From positions 267,812-331,811 of the forward strand of contig RDEW01000051.1 of NCBI GenBank assembly GCA_011109175.1: a stretch of 64,000 nucleotides of DNA, read 5' to 3'. Shown here one piece after another: positions 1 to 11,883 of the stretch. A program made the translations under genes and the position numbers. The first letter of the stretch is position 1. Each line of letters begins with the position of its first letter. Source of the DNA: Dicyema japonicum. Its lineage: Eukaryota > Dicyemida > Rhombozoa > Dicyemidae. A model generated the notes under the pieces. It made no database searches and was not told the origin of the DNA. It saw only the letters and a program-made list of their open reading frames with translations.

Positions 1-149
1 TAAAAACCTAAAAAAAATGACAAAGGGATAAAAATAAGGATTTATTTCAATAATAACTGCCTAAAATCTGCAAACTATTCAGGATTTTTTTATTCATATA
101 AAGTTGCAGAAATTATTGAAAATACTGGTTTTTACATAAATAACCGCCA

Positions 150-855
150 TTGTTGCCAAACACTTCAATGTTTAATTCAGTTGGGGGTGAATATGCCAAG
201 ACCTCTTACAAAATCACAACAAAGGAAGTAACAAATACATTCATACGTCCAAAAGGCAATCGTTTAGTCGGCTATGATGGCATCCCGGACGAGTTACTAA
301 AACATGCTCTGGTTGGGAATATAATCACGGATATACTACACGATTCCATGGAACTTGACTGTCTACTTCCACTAGGGCACGTTTGTTGAGCCAATATTGC
401 TACACAATTCCGGAACATTGAGAATTTCAAAAAACGAGAAATGCTAGATTCTTTTCACAGAAGCCAACTGCGCATATGGACTGGAATCTTCTGGCCGAGA
501 AAAATCTCAAACGAAGCACAATATGCTCTATGTAAATTTAGACCAATTGCATGGACGTTATTCTGTCCAAGTGGCAACTATTTGGACATATTCTTAGACT
601 GGACCCGACTACGTCGTGTGAAAGAATAACGGAAGAATATTTATACTGCGGCGGAAGTCACGGATTTCGAGGCAGAAAAAGATCTCTTCGAATTTGCGTA
701 AAAGATGATTACGAAACAACAGGTCGTAAATTGGTGACAGCAGACGATCTTGACAATGTTCGAATGAGGGCCAGAAAGAAGATGGCGTTGGCGAGGAGGA
801 TGGCTGCAAACATGGCTCAAGCGAAACCCTATTAGGGGTACGCGAAAGAGCCACT
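150..855 (+). mobile_element. LINE remnant (reverse transcriptase pieces)
   Basis: Three broken frames read as parts of one non-LTR retrotransposon polyprotein. The piece at 150-389 contains EVTNTFIRPKGNRLVGYDGIP, matching the start of the RT domain (consensus KAPGYDGIP). The pieces at 441-629 and 551-835 match the C-terminal end: SFHRSQLRIW, then KWQLFGHILRL and RGRKRSLRI. The second and third pieces lie in different frames, so there is a frameshift near 550. The catalytic palm between them is missing. A related C-terminal piece lies at 32810-33090. The copy is dead. Confidence 0.65.
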
Positions 856-1261
856 GCTAAGAAGGTAAGAGAGCGGGAGAAGCCCTTGTAACACTTCTAT
901 CATAAAAATAAAATTCTGATTAGCAAAGACTACATTTGAGCATATCTCGCCACCCTGGGGAAGAATAGCCACGTGTCAGGGTGACTACTGTATGACTCTC
1001 GGTTGATTGTTTCTTTATTTTAATAAAAAACCAAATTGAATCAGACTTGATTTTACATTTTCAAGGTCAAAAAATGTAACCAGCAGACCACGTGACACAT
1101 TCAATGTTTTCAACACTTGAAGAGTCGAATAAGATTATTCTTAGTAAACAGATTAATACCGTCTGTCTCTTCAACCTCCTCCGTATATACAAGATTTATC
1201 AAGTAAGGAGGAGTTTTGCTGTACTTTTTTTTATTTTTAAATTCCGGATATACCAGAAAGA

Positions 1262-1585
1262 TACCAAGAGTTAAATAATGTATATTTGAGGTGTATCCAG
1301 TTCCCACGGTCAGAGCAAGACCATTCCTTTTAAGCATCACGTCGATTCATATTGTGTGAACCCCTTTAATGGAGTGGGGAAACGACAGATCCACTTTGGA
1401 TGCCGGACAAGGCATTGGTCTCCTGAGACAGATGGATCACACGACCCTTCTTATGTTCGAAGGAGGCACAGCTGACTATGAAATCTTCGACCAGCCAAGT
1501 AAAGTTGTGTGAATCGAGCTCACTGGCTGCAACACTAGCAATACCGCTAACCACTAGACTGCCTGCCACAGTCAGAGAATTCAAG
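1262..1585 (-). repeat. SINE-B-like element with tRNA-derived head
   Basis: Read on the minus strand, the right end (about 1585-1500) starts as a tRNA-like head with an A-box-like TCTAGTGGTTAGCGG and a degenerate B box. The body carries the recurrent pieces TGATCCAxCTGTCTCAG and, near 1290, a GGGAACTGGATACACCT-type tail seen in the other SINE-B copies. ORFs over this interval are repeat shadows. Confidence 0.6.
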
Positions 1586-1744
1586 TTAATGTTTGAGATT
1601 TTTAAATCAATTATTTAATTATTAATCAAAATAAAATGATTTTTATGGAAAATCGAAATTTAAAATAAAATTAATAAATGCGTCTGAAATCTGATTTTTC
1701 GAGCAGAAATCGAAAGTACTCGACGAAGCTCGCCTCCACACATT

Positions 1745-2729
1745 TTATATTCCGTAGGCTGTAGTTACAAGTTCACTTACATGGAAAGAAGTTCACATCG
1801 ACAACGCACAACCGTCCAGTCAATGGCTCTTGTATCAGATCAAAGCCATAAAGAGAGATCCCAAAGGCTTCAGAGATCCTCTCAGCCATTGATTTGACCA
1901 CCAAGTCAATTTTCGATCCCTTGAGGATTGAATCCTCCAGTGAGTCGTCTGGCAGGACATCTTTGCACAACTTCTGTGAATTAAACGTGAAACTCTCGTT
2001 TTCTAGAAAAATAAATTTGGACAACCAGAAATGTTTTTCGTGGATTTCCGAATTTGGATGTTATAAAAAAATCCGATTACGTAGACCTTGAAGAGGATCC
2101 CGTGATGATTTAAATACTGCTGAGCCACGTGGGATTTCCCATTCAAATCAAAAGCCTCCAACGACTCCAGATTGGGCAGAATGGTCATCTTGACTTCATA
2201 AAAGCTTATACAAGGTGACTACCGTCCACGTGGGCGTTGCGCGTTTTGAGAACTGAAATGACAGCTAGAATTACTAATTGGGAATGAAATTCCTGTTATT
2301 TTTATATCACAGTTTGGAATAATTTCTGAAAACCAAAGCTTCTTCACATCTTCGTGGTCCCTGAAGCATTCATGGAGGGAAGAATACAGCTCTATTCTAT
2401 CGTACAGACGCTCTACGTTAGCAGGGGGATCTAATATTACCACATCTCTGTTATTTTCAGCCATTTTCTAATTTATTAGGAATTCTAAATTTAACGATGA
2501 AAGTTATCGTAGCAGGAAAACTCTTGTGGATGACAAAATCGATGAACAAATATGTCAGGGCGTAATTTCTCGATGTTAAAATTGAATTGCCCGTCCAAAC
2601 AAATTTCATAAAGCTGAATGTTTTTATTTCTATGTGTCATTATAGCCTTTACAAGCATAGTTGCTTTATTTTGTCATAATTTATGTACTTCTTCCGCTTC
2701 TCATCTAGGCAAACAGCAATTTTTTTCAT
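1745..2729 (-). CDS. ITPK1: Inositol-tetrakisphosphate 1-kinase, ITPK1-like, seven exons
   Basis: ATP-grasp kinase acting on soluble inositol phosphates, expected in the cytosol. The minus strand is read from ATG at 2729 to TAA at 1745, removing introns 2630-2652, 2468-2495, 2253-2274, 2189-2211, 2003-2025 and 1759-1780 (22-28 bp, all GT-AG). This gives about 281 codons. Family landmarks appear in order: KKIAVCLDEKRKKYINY at the N terminus, DIFVHRF, VVILDPPANV, FPIILKTHNAH (ATP-binding strand), LFKVYVIG, KNISENESFTFNS, and VVDVNFFP with the metal-binding Asp and Asn. Two joins are imperfect. Exon 2 to exon 3 is out of phase by one base. The final exon stops after FPSYGI, although a family-like tail (EASFVEYFRFLLEK) follows in another frame at about 1671-1736. 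It may be a real gene with sequencing errors or a very young pseudogene. The family assignment is firm. Confidence 0.82.
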
Positions 2730-3289
2730 CGAGTTTAACTGAATTATTTATCAATAAATTTTATTAATTTTTGGTTTTCCAGTAAAAATTACAAATTTTA
2801 AATTAAGATTAATTTTATAATAATATTAATTAAAGTGGAAAATCATCGAAATTTTTATATTTCTTATTATCATAGCAAGCACTCAAGTCATAATCCCCCT
2901 TAGTAAGCGCCTCAAATTCAGGGAGTTACCTTACACGAACCTGTGCTCTTCGCAGGTTGTCGAAAACGTCACAACAAAATACGATAGGATTAACTTACAG
3001 TAAAGTTTCTTAGGATTATGGAGGTCGGAAACCATCCGATCTCTGATTCCTTATATAAGTAGTAAATCGAGGTGACTTTGTCTCGTTGACCAATTCGGTT
3101 AGATCGTGACTACTCAAAAATCAACAGGTTGACGGAACAGCAGATTTATAAAAAGAAATGTTTGCAGTGACATCTCTTAAGATCTTATTTCGAATGAACG
3201 ATGATGGGTATCTTTTAGAAGTAATTCCATTGATCCCCCATAAGGTAGACTTGTTCAAGTTTACCCGAAGCATATCAACCTCAGAACAG
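2730..3289. other. Intergenic, AT-rich
   Basis: No coding signal or recognisable repeat was seen. The first 120 bases are strongly AT-rich. The rest is unassigned and may be old repeat. Confidence 0.4.
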
Positions 3290-3512
3290 CTATTTAGGAA
3301 CGTCCTATGTATCGTGGAGAGTCAGTTGGGGTAACTTTCGTTTGATCGGCTATCTGATACACCAAGAAGTTAACACCGGCGTCACTCGTCATACCCAAAG
3401 CATCACAGATGAGTGGATTCTTAAGCCAGAATGTACAACAGAGAGATTCGAACCCAGAGCTATCAGGACTTTTCACAGCAAGACACTTCGCCTGCCACCA
3501 CGACTACCACAA
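3290..3512 (-). repeat. tRNA-derived SINE head and body
   Basis: On the minus strand the right end has a tRNA-like promoter: GTGGCAGGCGAAGTG near 3495, then a B box GGTTCGAATCTC near 3450. The rest is SINE body without a clear tail. Confidence 0.55.
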
Positions 3513-3721
3513 AAATAATGTTATTTTTATGAATGTTGTTTTAATAAAAATAAATTTTTATAATAAATTGTTAAAAATTTAAATAATGTATTCCAAAACG
3601 TTTTGTGTCCACGTGTTAAATTTACCAAAAAGAACATTAAATAACTACAACGCATCTTTTAGTCAAATACGCCAAAAATCTGTCAAATTCGATAACAAGG
3701 AAGTATTTTTTTACGTAACAC

Positions 3722-4360
3722 AAGAAATACTATAAACTAACAATCCCAAATGTTCTCAGTGGAATTCGCTTATTATCATCTCCCATAGTGGCCTACCACG
3801 TGCTAAATTATAATCTTGGGACAGCCTCTTGTATCTTTTTTACAGCAGCCTGTTTGGACTATGTAACGTCCCTTGTATTTTATTCTAGCTCGACGGATTT
3901 ATTGCACGGAGATTTGAAGGTCAGAAATCCAGGTTGGGCTCACTTTTGGATCCCCTGGCCGACAAGACCCTCACCGTGTTTACTGTGGGGGCCCTTTTAA
4001 GGGTCTCTCTTCTCCCTGGTAGAATTTTCGGTAAACTTTTATGATTGGTGGTGTTGGACTGTCCTGACACGAGAAATTATTCTGCTCGCAAATTCAGCCC
4101 ACGTGGGTCTCTCAATGGACTGCAAGTACACTCAACTAGCAGTAAGGCCGTCGCTTATAAGCCGTGTATTTAACACTGCTAATTGCTAGGTTAATACATT
4201 GCTTCTGTTTGGAACAATTGCGACGTCCCTGTCTTTGGAGTACGTCCCCACGTGGGTCGATGGGACGGATTGGCTTGTATTGGCCTCATTCCTTACATGT
4301 GTGCTTAGTACAGCTCAATATGTATTATTTCCACGAAAATATTATTATTTCAAAAAATAA
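3722..4360 (+). CDS. CRLS1: Cardiolipin synthase-like CDP-alcohol phosphatidyltransferase
   Basis: Predicted integral membrane enzyme joining CDP-diacylglycerol and phosphatidylglycerol to form cardiolipin in the mitochondrial inner membrane. Conserved sequence begins [19 protein letters not shown] at 3740. After a 26-bp GT-AG intron (3863-3888), the signature DG-x2-AR-x8-G-x3-D-x3-D is complete: [20 protein letters not shown], then DPLADK. Later blocks are [28 protein letters not shown] and a final hydrophobic segment ending at TAA 4358-4360. Intron 4166-4189 is canonical (24 bp). At 4019-4043, removing 25 bp restores both frame and family spacing (LLP...TRE), but the acceptor reads TG, not AG. 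The 5' end is unresolved: I see no clear ATG or targeting peptide, so the start given is only the open frame upstream of TIPN. Confidence 0.75.
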
Positions 4361-5385
4361 TTTTTAATCCCCTGATTGGATGGGAGATGATTGGTTCTGA
4401 GGAGATAGGGGATGGGGAAGCAGGCGGTTAAATTATAAGATTCACTTCACCACCTCCTTTTTTCTTACTTAGAATAATCGTCGTGACTTCATAGAAACTG
4501 AATCTTCAGTTCCACCAGGTGACAGGTGCAATGGATTCCCCTTTCCGAAGTTAACTCATGACTGTGCTCATCTAGTATCCCTTGAATACGACGAACGAAT
4601 ATATGGCTCATAATTTGATAAAGGGTCTGTATGACCGTTCCACGTGAGCACAATTCTACAAGTGTTGTCGATCTAACACGTGGGTAGAAAGTTACGAGCT
4701 ATAACTTATCAACGAATTGTTTCAATTTAACTCTGGGAGAGATTCGGACTCATCAATTCTGTGACACACTTTCCTTTGTTCAGAACTTTGGATTTTGATG
4801 TCTCATGAGTGCAGCACCTCGTCCATATTCACTAAAGAAAAGACTGGGGCTCTCACGGATCTGTCTTTAAAAAAAGTTCACACTCCTCTCGATGAAAAAA
4901 GTTCAATTTTGGTTTCATCCACTATAAAATATTCATTATATGTTGCAGATCTTTATTCGAAATATTTTTAAGTGTTTTCAGAATATTTCCTGATTGTGTG
5001 GAAGTAAAATAATAAAGCCTGAGTCAACAATATCGTTTCATGCCGTCAATGCGGAAGTAAAACTCTACGTTTTGATTTTTTAGGAATTTTTGATTTTACT
5101 TAAAATGAGTTCTACGAAGTCAACGGAAATTAGATTCAATCAGTCATTATGATGGCTTGGTCGCATCCCCTCCGGCCCAACAGTGAAAGAACATGTAGGA
5201 TCTACTTGTAGGCTGATATTTAAGGAACTTTTAGGATCGTCTTGTCTCCTATGTGGCATTGGATCAATAATGATACTCACACGTGGTTTTAATAGGATAA
5301 ATTTATATGCAGGAAATTTCTTCCGCAGCTAAATAAAATCAATAGAAAATACTAAGGATGTGCTCCAGACGACCTCTGGTTCTAG
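4361..5385. other. Intergenic, CACGTG-rich
   Basis: No gene was identified. A 69-codon open frame on the minus strand (about 4500-4715, containing MSHIFVRRIQGILDEHSHEL) matches nothing I recognise. Three CACGTG hexamers fall here (4641, 4677, 5280). Confidence 0.3.
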
Positions 5386-5600
5386 ATACCCGTCTAAAGT
5401 AAAGTATTTTAATACTGATTTTAGTTATCAAAAGCGGGAAATCACTTCTTTTCTCAAGAAACTAAGACTTCATGTAACACTCAGAAGCCATGACGTCTGT
5501 GAAACCCAGTGGCTCACCAGTTGATCTCCGTTGAGAAGAAATTATGCTGGAGGGGATCAATCGCACAGGGGGGACAACCAAAAATATTCATACACATATG
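5386..5600 (+). mobile_element. C-terminal fragment of the GVQQG-type reverse-transcriptase element
   Basis: The plus strand reads KREITSFLKKLRLHVTLRSH, then DVCETQWLTS. This corresponds to the extreme C terminus of the element seen at 35700-36830 (RKLGRLATLKSHNTCEALW). It is a short, dead tail; no RT domain is left. Confidence 0.55.
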
Positions 5601-6029
5601 GGTGAAGTGGTAGTGCTACTAAGTGCTAACTATGCAGTTTGAATTATTAAATTTCTTTTTATAAAAAAATTAGCTAATATAATTACAGAATTTAAAGAAA
5701 TTATAAACTCAACTAAATTTTATCAGTGTTAACTAAAATCCATGTCCAGATAATACATTGCAGGTTTGTACATACAGCCTCGTAGACAAGAAGGGGATTT
5801 ACTTTTGGGATGCTCAAAGATTAATGCTATTCTCTTCGAAGAGGTCTAAATGTTAAATTAAACCTTACTATATTGGAAATCTCGCTTGGTAGCCTCTTTA
5901 ATGACGTTACCAACTGTTTACCACAAGAATCAGCGGAAGGCATAAAAATTGCGGGTTTTATTTATTTATTTAAATTTAATTATAAAAATTTAATATATAA
6001 ATTATTTTTAATTAATTTAAATGTTAAAA

Positions 6030-6515
6030 ATCCCTGTTTATTTAGTATTTATTTTAATAACCCCGGGAACACCGAGAAGGAAAGACAAAAGAGTCAAACA
6101 GTTAGGTGATCCCAGTCCTCGCAATCAATTGTGCCATTCGACGTCTGTGATCTTCCATCGTCCCCACTACTTTCCGGAAGAGCCTTCTCTCGGTCTTGCA
6201 GAGGAATCCGATCGGGGAGGGGAATTTCTTATCCAATCGGTTTTCTCTTGCCATGGGAAGGATCAGGCGAAGAGGATTTCCATCTTCCTCACAGACGCGA
6301 AAAAATCCGGAGCCACGAATACGGATCTTAGCTTCCATGAGTAGTGGGTCGACTGTTGATCCATTACGTGGGCAAAGCATATTGATTGTTTTCCGGTATA
6401 TCGAGTTGATTCTATAGACCATAGACTCCGATAGCCTGAATCTCCATGCAACGGAGGCATACTCAATGGCAGGCGCGATTGTTTGTTGGTAGAGGGTAGA
6501 AACGGAAAAATCCAT
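6030..6515 (-). mobile_element. LINE 3' end, RT C-terminal region
   Basis: The 137-codon minus-strand frame (6515-6102) reads LYQQTIAPAIEYASVAWRF and ends TMEDHRRRMAQLIARTGIT. That is the conserved end of the resident LINE, shared with VEDHRGWMARLITEL at about 17900. After the stop comes a 3' tail, about 6100-6050 on the minus strand: CTTTCCTTCTCGGTGTTCCC, then GGGGTTATTAA. This matches the SINE-B tail. The copy is 5' truncated. Confidence 0.8.
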
Positions 6516-7999
6516 GTTTAAAAAATTTAGTTAGCTTAGTTGTTAGGATTTCACGCTATAAAAACAGTCTTGGTTCGATTCCTTCACTGTTCGCAGGTTT
6601 CTCTTCCTTCCCTGTTCCTTATCCTCCTGCGATGCTCAGTGGCAGGATCGCTTACTCTCCCCAACTGTATTTGAGGAGTTCTCACAAATGTAAGGATGTC
6701 TTCTTTTCTTTTAGTTAATAATCTCTTACTTGGGCATTTTAAAAATGTGAGATTGGTCTTGAGAATGTTAAACAGTAAAAGCTGAGGATAAACCCTTGTG
6801 GGAATCATCTCTTCAACTCTATCGCATTATACAAGTAATGTCCGTGTCTCAAGTAAGATTCCCTTTCTCAAAGGTAGCCTTTAATCCATCTCACCTATTC
6901 TGCCGTGGTCACAGTCAGGGATAGTTGGAAGACGAGAGCCTCATTACTAGAACAGTTTTTATAGCAGTTAAATTTAAAATATTAATTCTTAAAAAATTAT
7001 TAATTTAAAAAAAAGTAAAATTTTTGGTTAAGAGGCCAGGATTTCTCTATGATCATCGCATTTTGAATCTGCCCCAACCATATTCCTTTGCGGGGCTTGC
7101 ATCTCTTCGAGGAATGCTTGGTCCGATACTGGGATGAAATGCATCCGTCTTCTCTCCCATTACTAAAACAAAAAATATTAACTATTTTTTAGTGTTCACA
7201 GTCTGTTTTTTCTCATTAAAACGACATTTTTATTTCTCTCAACGCTATTGTATCAAATACGGCGTCGTAATTTTCGAAATAGTATTTTACGGCAACAAAC
7301 AAACTATCCCATTTAAAATGACCCAGGTGAACACTTTGTGGTAGCAACAAAGAGGTCGAATCCAAGCCACTTTCTGCCTTATCAGTCTACTTAGCAACCC
7401 CCTGATATCGATGGTTGATGTTTATGTTCTCGGGTGGATGGGGGAAACCTTATTGCCGTTAAACTGGACATCTCAATTACCTTAACAGTATCAGACGAGA
7501 TTTTCTCATGAAGCTCACGGGAACTGACTCCTTGGCGTGTTGTTCGGACTTTTGTCTTCGGAGACAATATTGTCCTACTCAGACCAGTGCGCAAGGGGAC
7601 CCGTTAATACCTCGAAGATAGATTATTAACATCGACTCAGATCGTGTTTTCATTGGCAGAACCTTTCCAAGATCAGTTTATCGGAGTAAAGATCATGAAA
7701 GTGGATGAATTATCTATCCTTGGAGCTTGTTTTGATTGTGAGGATCTGAGAGGCGCTTTTTCCTAAAGGACTCTCAGCTACAATTTCCATCTGAGAGGCT
7801 GAGGACTCTTGTGGCTTTCTTTCTGCTGAAAATTGTCTTTTCACACCAAAGTTACCTTCCCTTCTGAGTTGCTCCCAGTCTTCAGTCACTTGGAGATCCT
7901 AAGCATCATCATTTGACTCTAAAGTCATCAATGTCCGATTCGACGATCAGACTGGAAGGTGTGAAAATTCTCGACATCTCTGGGTGGTCTAGACCTCAG
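6516..7999. other. Unassigned region
   Basis: No gene is recognised. Near 6530-6585 there is a degenerate tRNA-like stretch with a B box (GGTTCGATTCC) and an A-box-like TAGCTTAGTTGTTAGG. Another B-box-like GGTCGAATCC lies near 7353. Open frames at 6584-6808 and 7391-7594 (minus) have no recognisable family. Confidence 0.3.
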
Positions 8000-8660
8000 A
8001 TTTATGCCCCCTGCTTTTCTTTGTGTGCTCCATGCGTTTGCCTGTCGTCTGAGATTCTATCCAACACTTCGAGGCTTTCTCAGAAGTCCGAACAGCATGG
8101 AGGGGTTGGGCTATTGCTCCCAAACGGACGAATTTTCCCAGATGTCTTGGGACGAAATAGTAATAACCTCACATTCTTTAGAGCTCAGGAAAACCTCAGC
8201 CAACATCGCCTGGTTTGTTTTCGTTCGGCATTCATGGAGATTGGATGCCTACCCAATGCCTAAAGTCGGGACTTGCTGGACAACTGATCAAGATAAGACC
8301 AGAAGCGATGACGATCTTCCCATTTACAAAAGGACGTTCTCCCGCATTGGATGTCACTTGTGTTGATACTGACAAAAATGGTGCTCAGTACAAAAACAGA
8401 CAGTCCTTCCACTTACTCTACCGAACGGGGGAAGATGGATAAATATTCTGCGTTTGAGGAACATTTCCACATCGTCATAATAGCGTTTGAGACTTCGAAT
8501 GTCGCTGAGCCTATAACCAGAGGTGTTCTCCGAGAGATTGTAAGCCCAATCTCGTCAAAGATGGAAAATCCTCGGACGCGGCATAGTTCAGTGCCAACAT
8601 CGCGGAATACTCACTTTCTCGAGGCAGCTGACGTCCGATTTGTTTATTCCGTCTAATGAT
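8000..8660 (+). mobile_element. C-terminal fragment of the GVQQG-type reverse-transcriptase element
   Basis: Two frames carry the conserved C-terminal region of this RT family. IKIRPEAMTIFPFTKGRSP, then ALDVTCVDT, corresponds to the KRPDGxTLxPW...WDVTCVDT block (8270-8345). MDKYSAFEEHFHIVIIAFET, then SNVAEPITRGVLREIVSPIS, corresponds to the KY...F.PIAVET block (8430-8560). A frameshift separates them near 8400. The RT core is absent. Confidence 0.65.
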
Positions 8661-9204
8661 CAAATTGATACTTTTAAAAGAAGTTCAACAAGTTGGCTTG
8701 AAGGGAGAGATGAATCTTCATCGGAAACTTAACCACATGTTTGTACTCATCCACCACACATAAAAAGTTAAAAAGTCGAAAAAAGTCTAAAGTTTTTCGT
8801 AGTGTTAATCAATTTTTAATTTTTATATCAATAAATTTAAACTTTTATTTATTTTTATTTAAAAAATCATCGTTTTGTCAATTGCTATTTTAATGGGTTC
8901 ATTCAAGGTCATTAAAGAAATCAGGGAACGTAGCATGGTTTTTTCATAGTAGCCACTAACAAGTGAGGAAAAAAGGTTTGATCTGTTTGTTACAAATGTA
9001 GTCAGTTTCCTCCACGAGCATGCAACCCAGACAACTCATGGAGCTCATTGAAGAAGTCAGTTCTATTGCTAGAAAATACCCTGACGAATCATATCAACTC
9101 GCATGGGAATCGATGCGCGGCACACAATAATTGCTGAAAACAGCTTTTTATCGAATCGTTGGTGTCAACCTACCTGATTTACCCACAGGTCTGATCCTCT
9201 TATC

Positions 9205-9590
9205 TCATCTACCGAGTTCTGTATCGATAGGGTCACTAACGTCTTTGTCGAATACAATATCCCCCTGCATAAGTTGAACGGTAAAAGCTTTAAGACTTGT
9301 CTGTGGTATTGAGAATCATCTTTCTTCCCCCTACGCTTGCAGTAAAAGTGTGGAAAATTTATGCCAAAGATGTATTTTCAATCGGAAAAAGCTTAGAAGC
9401 AATCCACCACTGCCCAAAATATCAAATTATCTCCATGGTGTTTCTTTTCCTGACCATGGAGGAGGTGACGCATTTAGGAGGGATCTGCACAAAGGAATTG
9501 TTGGATCGACATTCGAATCCCTTCCAGTACAAAACCGTCTATCAAAGGCTTTTAATGGATTACTGAGGTACATTGGAATTTAGCAAAACA
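9205..9590 (+). mobile_element. hAT-like transposase remnant
   Basis: FVEYNIPLHKLNGKSFKTCL at about 9250-9303 matches the motif IPLxKL...FxxFL found upstream of the catalytic domain in a hAT-like transposase group. The same motif occurs at 16370 (IPLNKLSMPLFIDIF). Downstream frames at 9297-9583 are broken and give no further recognisable domain. Confidence 0.35.
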
Positions 9591-9965
9591 TCAAAACGGA
9601 AAATAGGCTCGGTTTGAGTGGTGAGTGAGATGTTTAAATTTCCAAATACAAATTCATATTATTGTAAGTTCATATTCAAGAAAGTTTAAAAAAAAGTTAA
9701 TTTTTTTAAAATAAAAAAATAAGAAATATAATATTTCATTATTATTTTATAGTCTATTACTGTGACATGATGATCTCCGATTAGACTGATAAACTTTGTT
9801 CTGCATAGACCAAGGACACATGGACGTCTCAACGGAGATCGCTAAAGGCGACCCATTCCCCAATGCTACGGTTCCAGAAGGCAAGCAAATCCGGTATCTT
9901 CGATATCCCTCATGACAGTCGAGTTTAGCATTGCGTGATGATGGAATCTGCAGGGGCTCCGTCTC

Positions 9966-10076
9966 TTTTGGGATCACAGTTAGCTTTGACTCTTTTTAGG
10001 GAATTTTGGGATCACAGTTAGCTTTGACTCTTTTTAGGGAATTTTGGGATCACAGTTAGCTTTGACTCTTTTTAGT
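9966..10076. repeat. Minisatellite, 38-bp unit, about 2.8 copies
   Basis: GGGATCACAGTTAGCTTTGA starts at 9970, 10008 and 10046, giving an exact 38-bp period. The copies appear identical across the repeat, so the array is recent. Confidence 0.9.
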
Positions 10077-10209
10077 GGTTGAAGTTTTTTTTAAATAAAA
10101 TCCATCTCCCGCACAAATACCAAGATCAATCCGTCCAGAAAAGGGTGCTGGTGCCAAGACCATTGATGCTGCTTACGTGTTCGCAAGTCGAAAGAGTTTC
10201 AATGCCAAG

Positions 10210-10520
10210 ATACACATTACAAGGGCCATATTGAAAGACGATCCGAAGATAAACATTACAAGGGCCATATCACAAGACGAAGGAACCTATTCACTCCGAG
10301 GGAATCTCCTTTAAGACGAATAAACATATCACTACCAAAGGAACCTATTACACGGTGGAGAAACATGTTACAAGTCGAAAGGATATATTCACAATTACGA
10401 AGGAACCCATTACACGGTGGAGAAACATGTTACAAGTCGAAAGGATCACGAAGTTACACGGTGGAGAAACATGTTACAAGTCGAAAGGATATATCCACAA
10501 TTACGAAGACACCTATTGAA
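10210..10520. repeat. Short direct-repeat cluster
   Basis: The block CACGGTGGAGAAACATGTTA followed by CAAGTCGAAAGGAT starts at 10351, 10413 and 10457 (spacing 62 and 44). ACATTACAAGGGCCATAT occurs twice just upstream (about 10212 and 10252). The 90-codon open frame across it is repeat-derived. Confidence 0.85.
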
Positions 10521-10569
10521 AGGCGCAGTAGACAAAGGGTCAAAATCTCTAGATATTCTCCAAGTTGGA

Positions 10570-10770
10570 CCTGGTACCCACACCAATTGATCCCTACATT
10601 CGATCCTGGTCTACACGGGACTTTGTCATCATCCTGACTTTGATGCCTACAGGACCTGGGACAATCGTAGAAGTACATACTGGAGTTGGGACCTACCGGG
10701 GGTACCCATACCAAATGTTCCCTACATTCGAATTGGGTTCTACGCAAGACTTTGTTAACCACATTATTGG
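10570..10770. repeat. Diverged tandem duplication, about 129-bp period
   Basis: GTACCCACACCAATTGATCC at 10573 recurs as GTACCCATACCAAATGTTCC at 10702. Each is followed by CCTACATTCGA and a shared GACTTTGT. Divergence is clearly higher than in the 38-bp array. Confidence 0.7.
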
Positions 10771-10859
10771 TCCATAGAACGCGGCTTACTGGGGAAGGGA
10801 CGTACTAAGGGAGAACTAACTGGAGATGGGCTTACTAGCTTTGTACCTACTACGCTCTA

Positions 10860-11300
10860 AATATAAGAGCAGGATTCATGTAATCCAACACTAGGACGAG
10901 ATTAAAATGGAGACGGGGTGCAGCGGAAGTGTCCAGGCCGCATAGGCGGACACGTTTAAACATCCCTTAAACTAACTCTTATTTGCTGTTGAATAAATTG
11001 GTTTCGGGAGGCACAGTCAGACGGAACTGTGGATAACTGGAAATAAACGACTGCCTTCAAACACTAAAGACACCCCAATTCGTATAAACGGTGCAAGGTG
11101 TCGGTACAATGAGATCGCGCAGTTTTCCGTCCATCAGGCGATTGTGCGGACACAAGGGATGTGAACATAACCAAGATGCGGACTCTTAAAACGTAGTGGA
11201 TCACATAGTTATCTAGTTTTGGTCTTTATTTGTAATCTTTTGGAATATACTGATGATATTTCAATTATGTCTAATAAGGCCATTAATCTGAACCAACAGC
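10860..11300 (+). mobile_element. LINE tail motif and small RT fragment
   Basis: GCGGAAGTGTCCAGGCCGCA at about 10922, continuing TAGGCGGACACGTTTAAA, matches the reverse complement of the LINE end at 63490-63525. At about 11235-11300 the frame reads LLEYTDDISIMSNKAINL, resembling an RT YxDD motif. Nothing larger can be assembled. Confidence 0.45.
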
Positions 11301-11883
11301 ATTCTCTACAAAATACTCCTCGCTGGTATCGACCTCTTTTGTCGGTCTGCGGATCCTACCCTCATCCGACACTTTCTTTGTTAGAACTTCTGATTTCCTA
11401 TGTCTCCTGACTTCGTTACCTCCCCCATCCTCAAAGAAGGAAAACAATGACTTTCATCCATCATAAGCAAAGTAGACCCTCCGTCACCACCACTAGAATA
11501 TTTGACCGTGCTCAGCCTTCAGTTTATCAGAGTTTAGTTGATTAAGCCATTTTATCAAAATTTGAAAATATCTATTACATCCATGTTCCCAAATTGTGTC
11601 AATCTGTCACAAAATTATAATCGATATAGAAATTCCCATTCACATAGAGTTCACTCGGAACCTTTGATGCATCAGTCTAACTCTCGCTCGAAGCCAAATA
11701 TTACTCCAATGACCCCAACGCTAAAGTGAGTGCTTAAAGGGGCATTGTATCCTCCAACGTGGCTGCTTAGGGTTCAAGGTCTTTTTAACTGAAACACATG
11801 TCTTATTAAGTACGCACGTGACATATGTGAGTAGTTTTGATAGAATGATTTGGTTAGTAAAGTCAAATATTAAAAATATTGAT

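Noticed and set aside
6131-6417. Plus-strand frames over 6021-6417
   Set aside because: They are antisense shadows of the conserved minus-strand LINE C terminus.
6520-6590. Possible tRNA gene
   Set aside because: A- and B-box-like words are present, but D and acceptor stems do not pair. It is more likely SINE-head debris.
8004-8366. ABC transporter-like reading (GYCSQTDEF, then GLAGQ)
   Set aside because: The neighbouring DVTCVDT and KYSAF...IAFET blocks place the region in the reverse-transcriptase element C terminus. No Walker A motif is present.
10365-10762. 90-102 codon open frames in the 10.4-10.8 kb region
   Set aside because: They lie across direct-repeat arrays and have repetitive translations.
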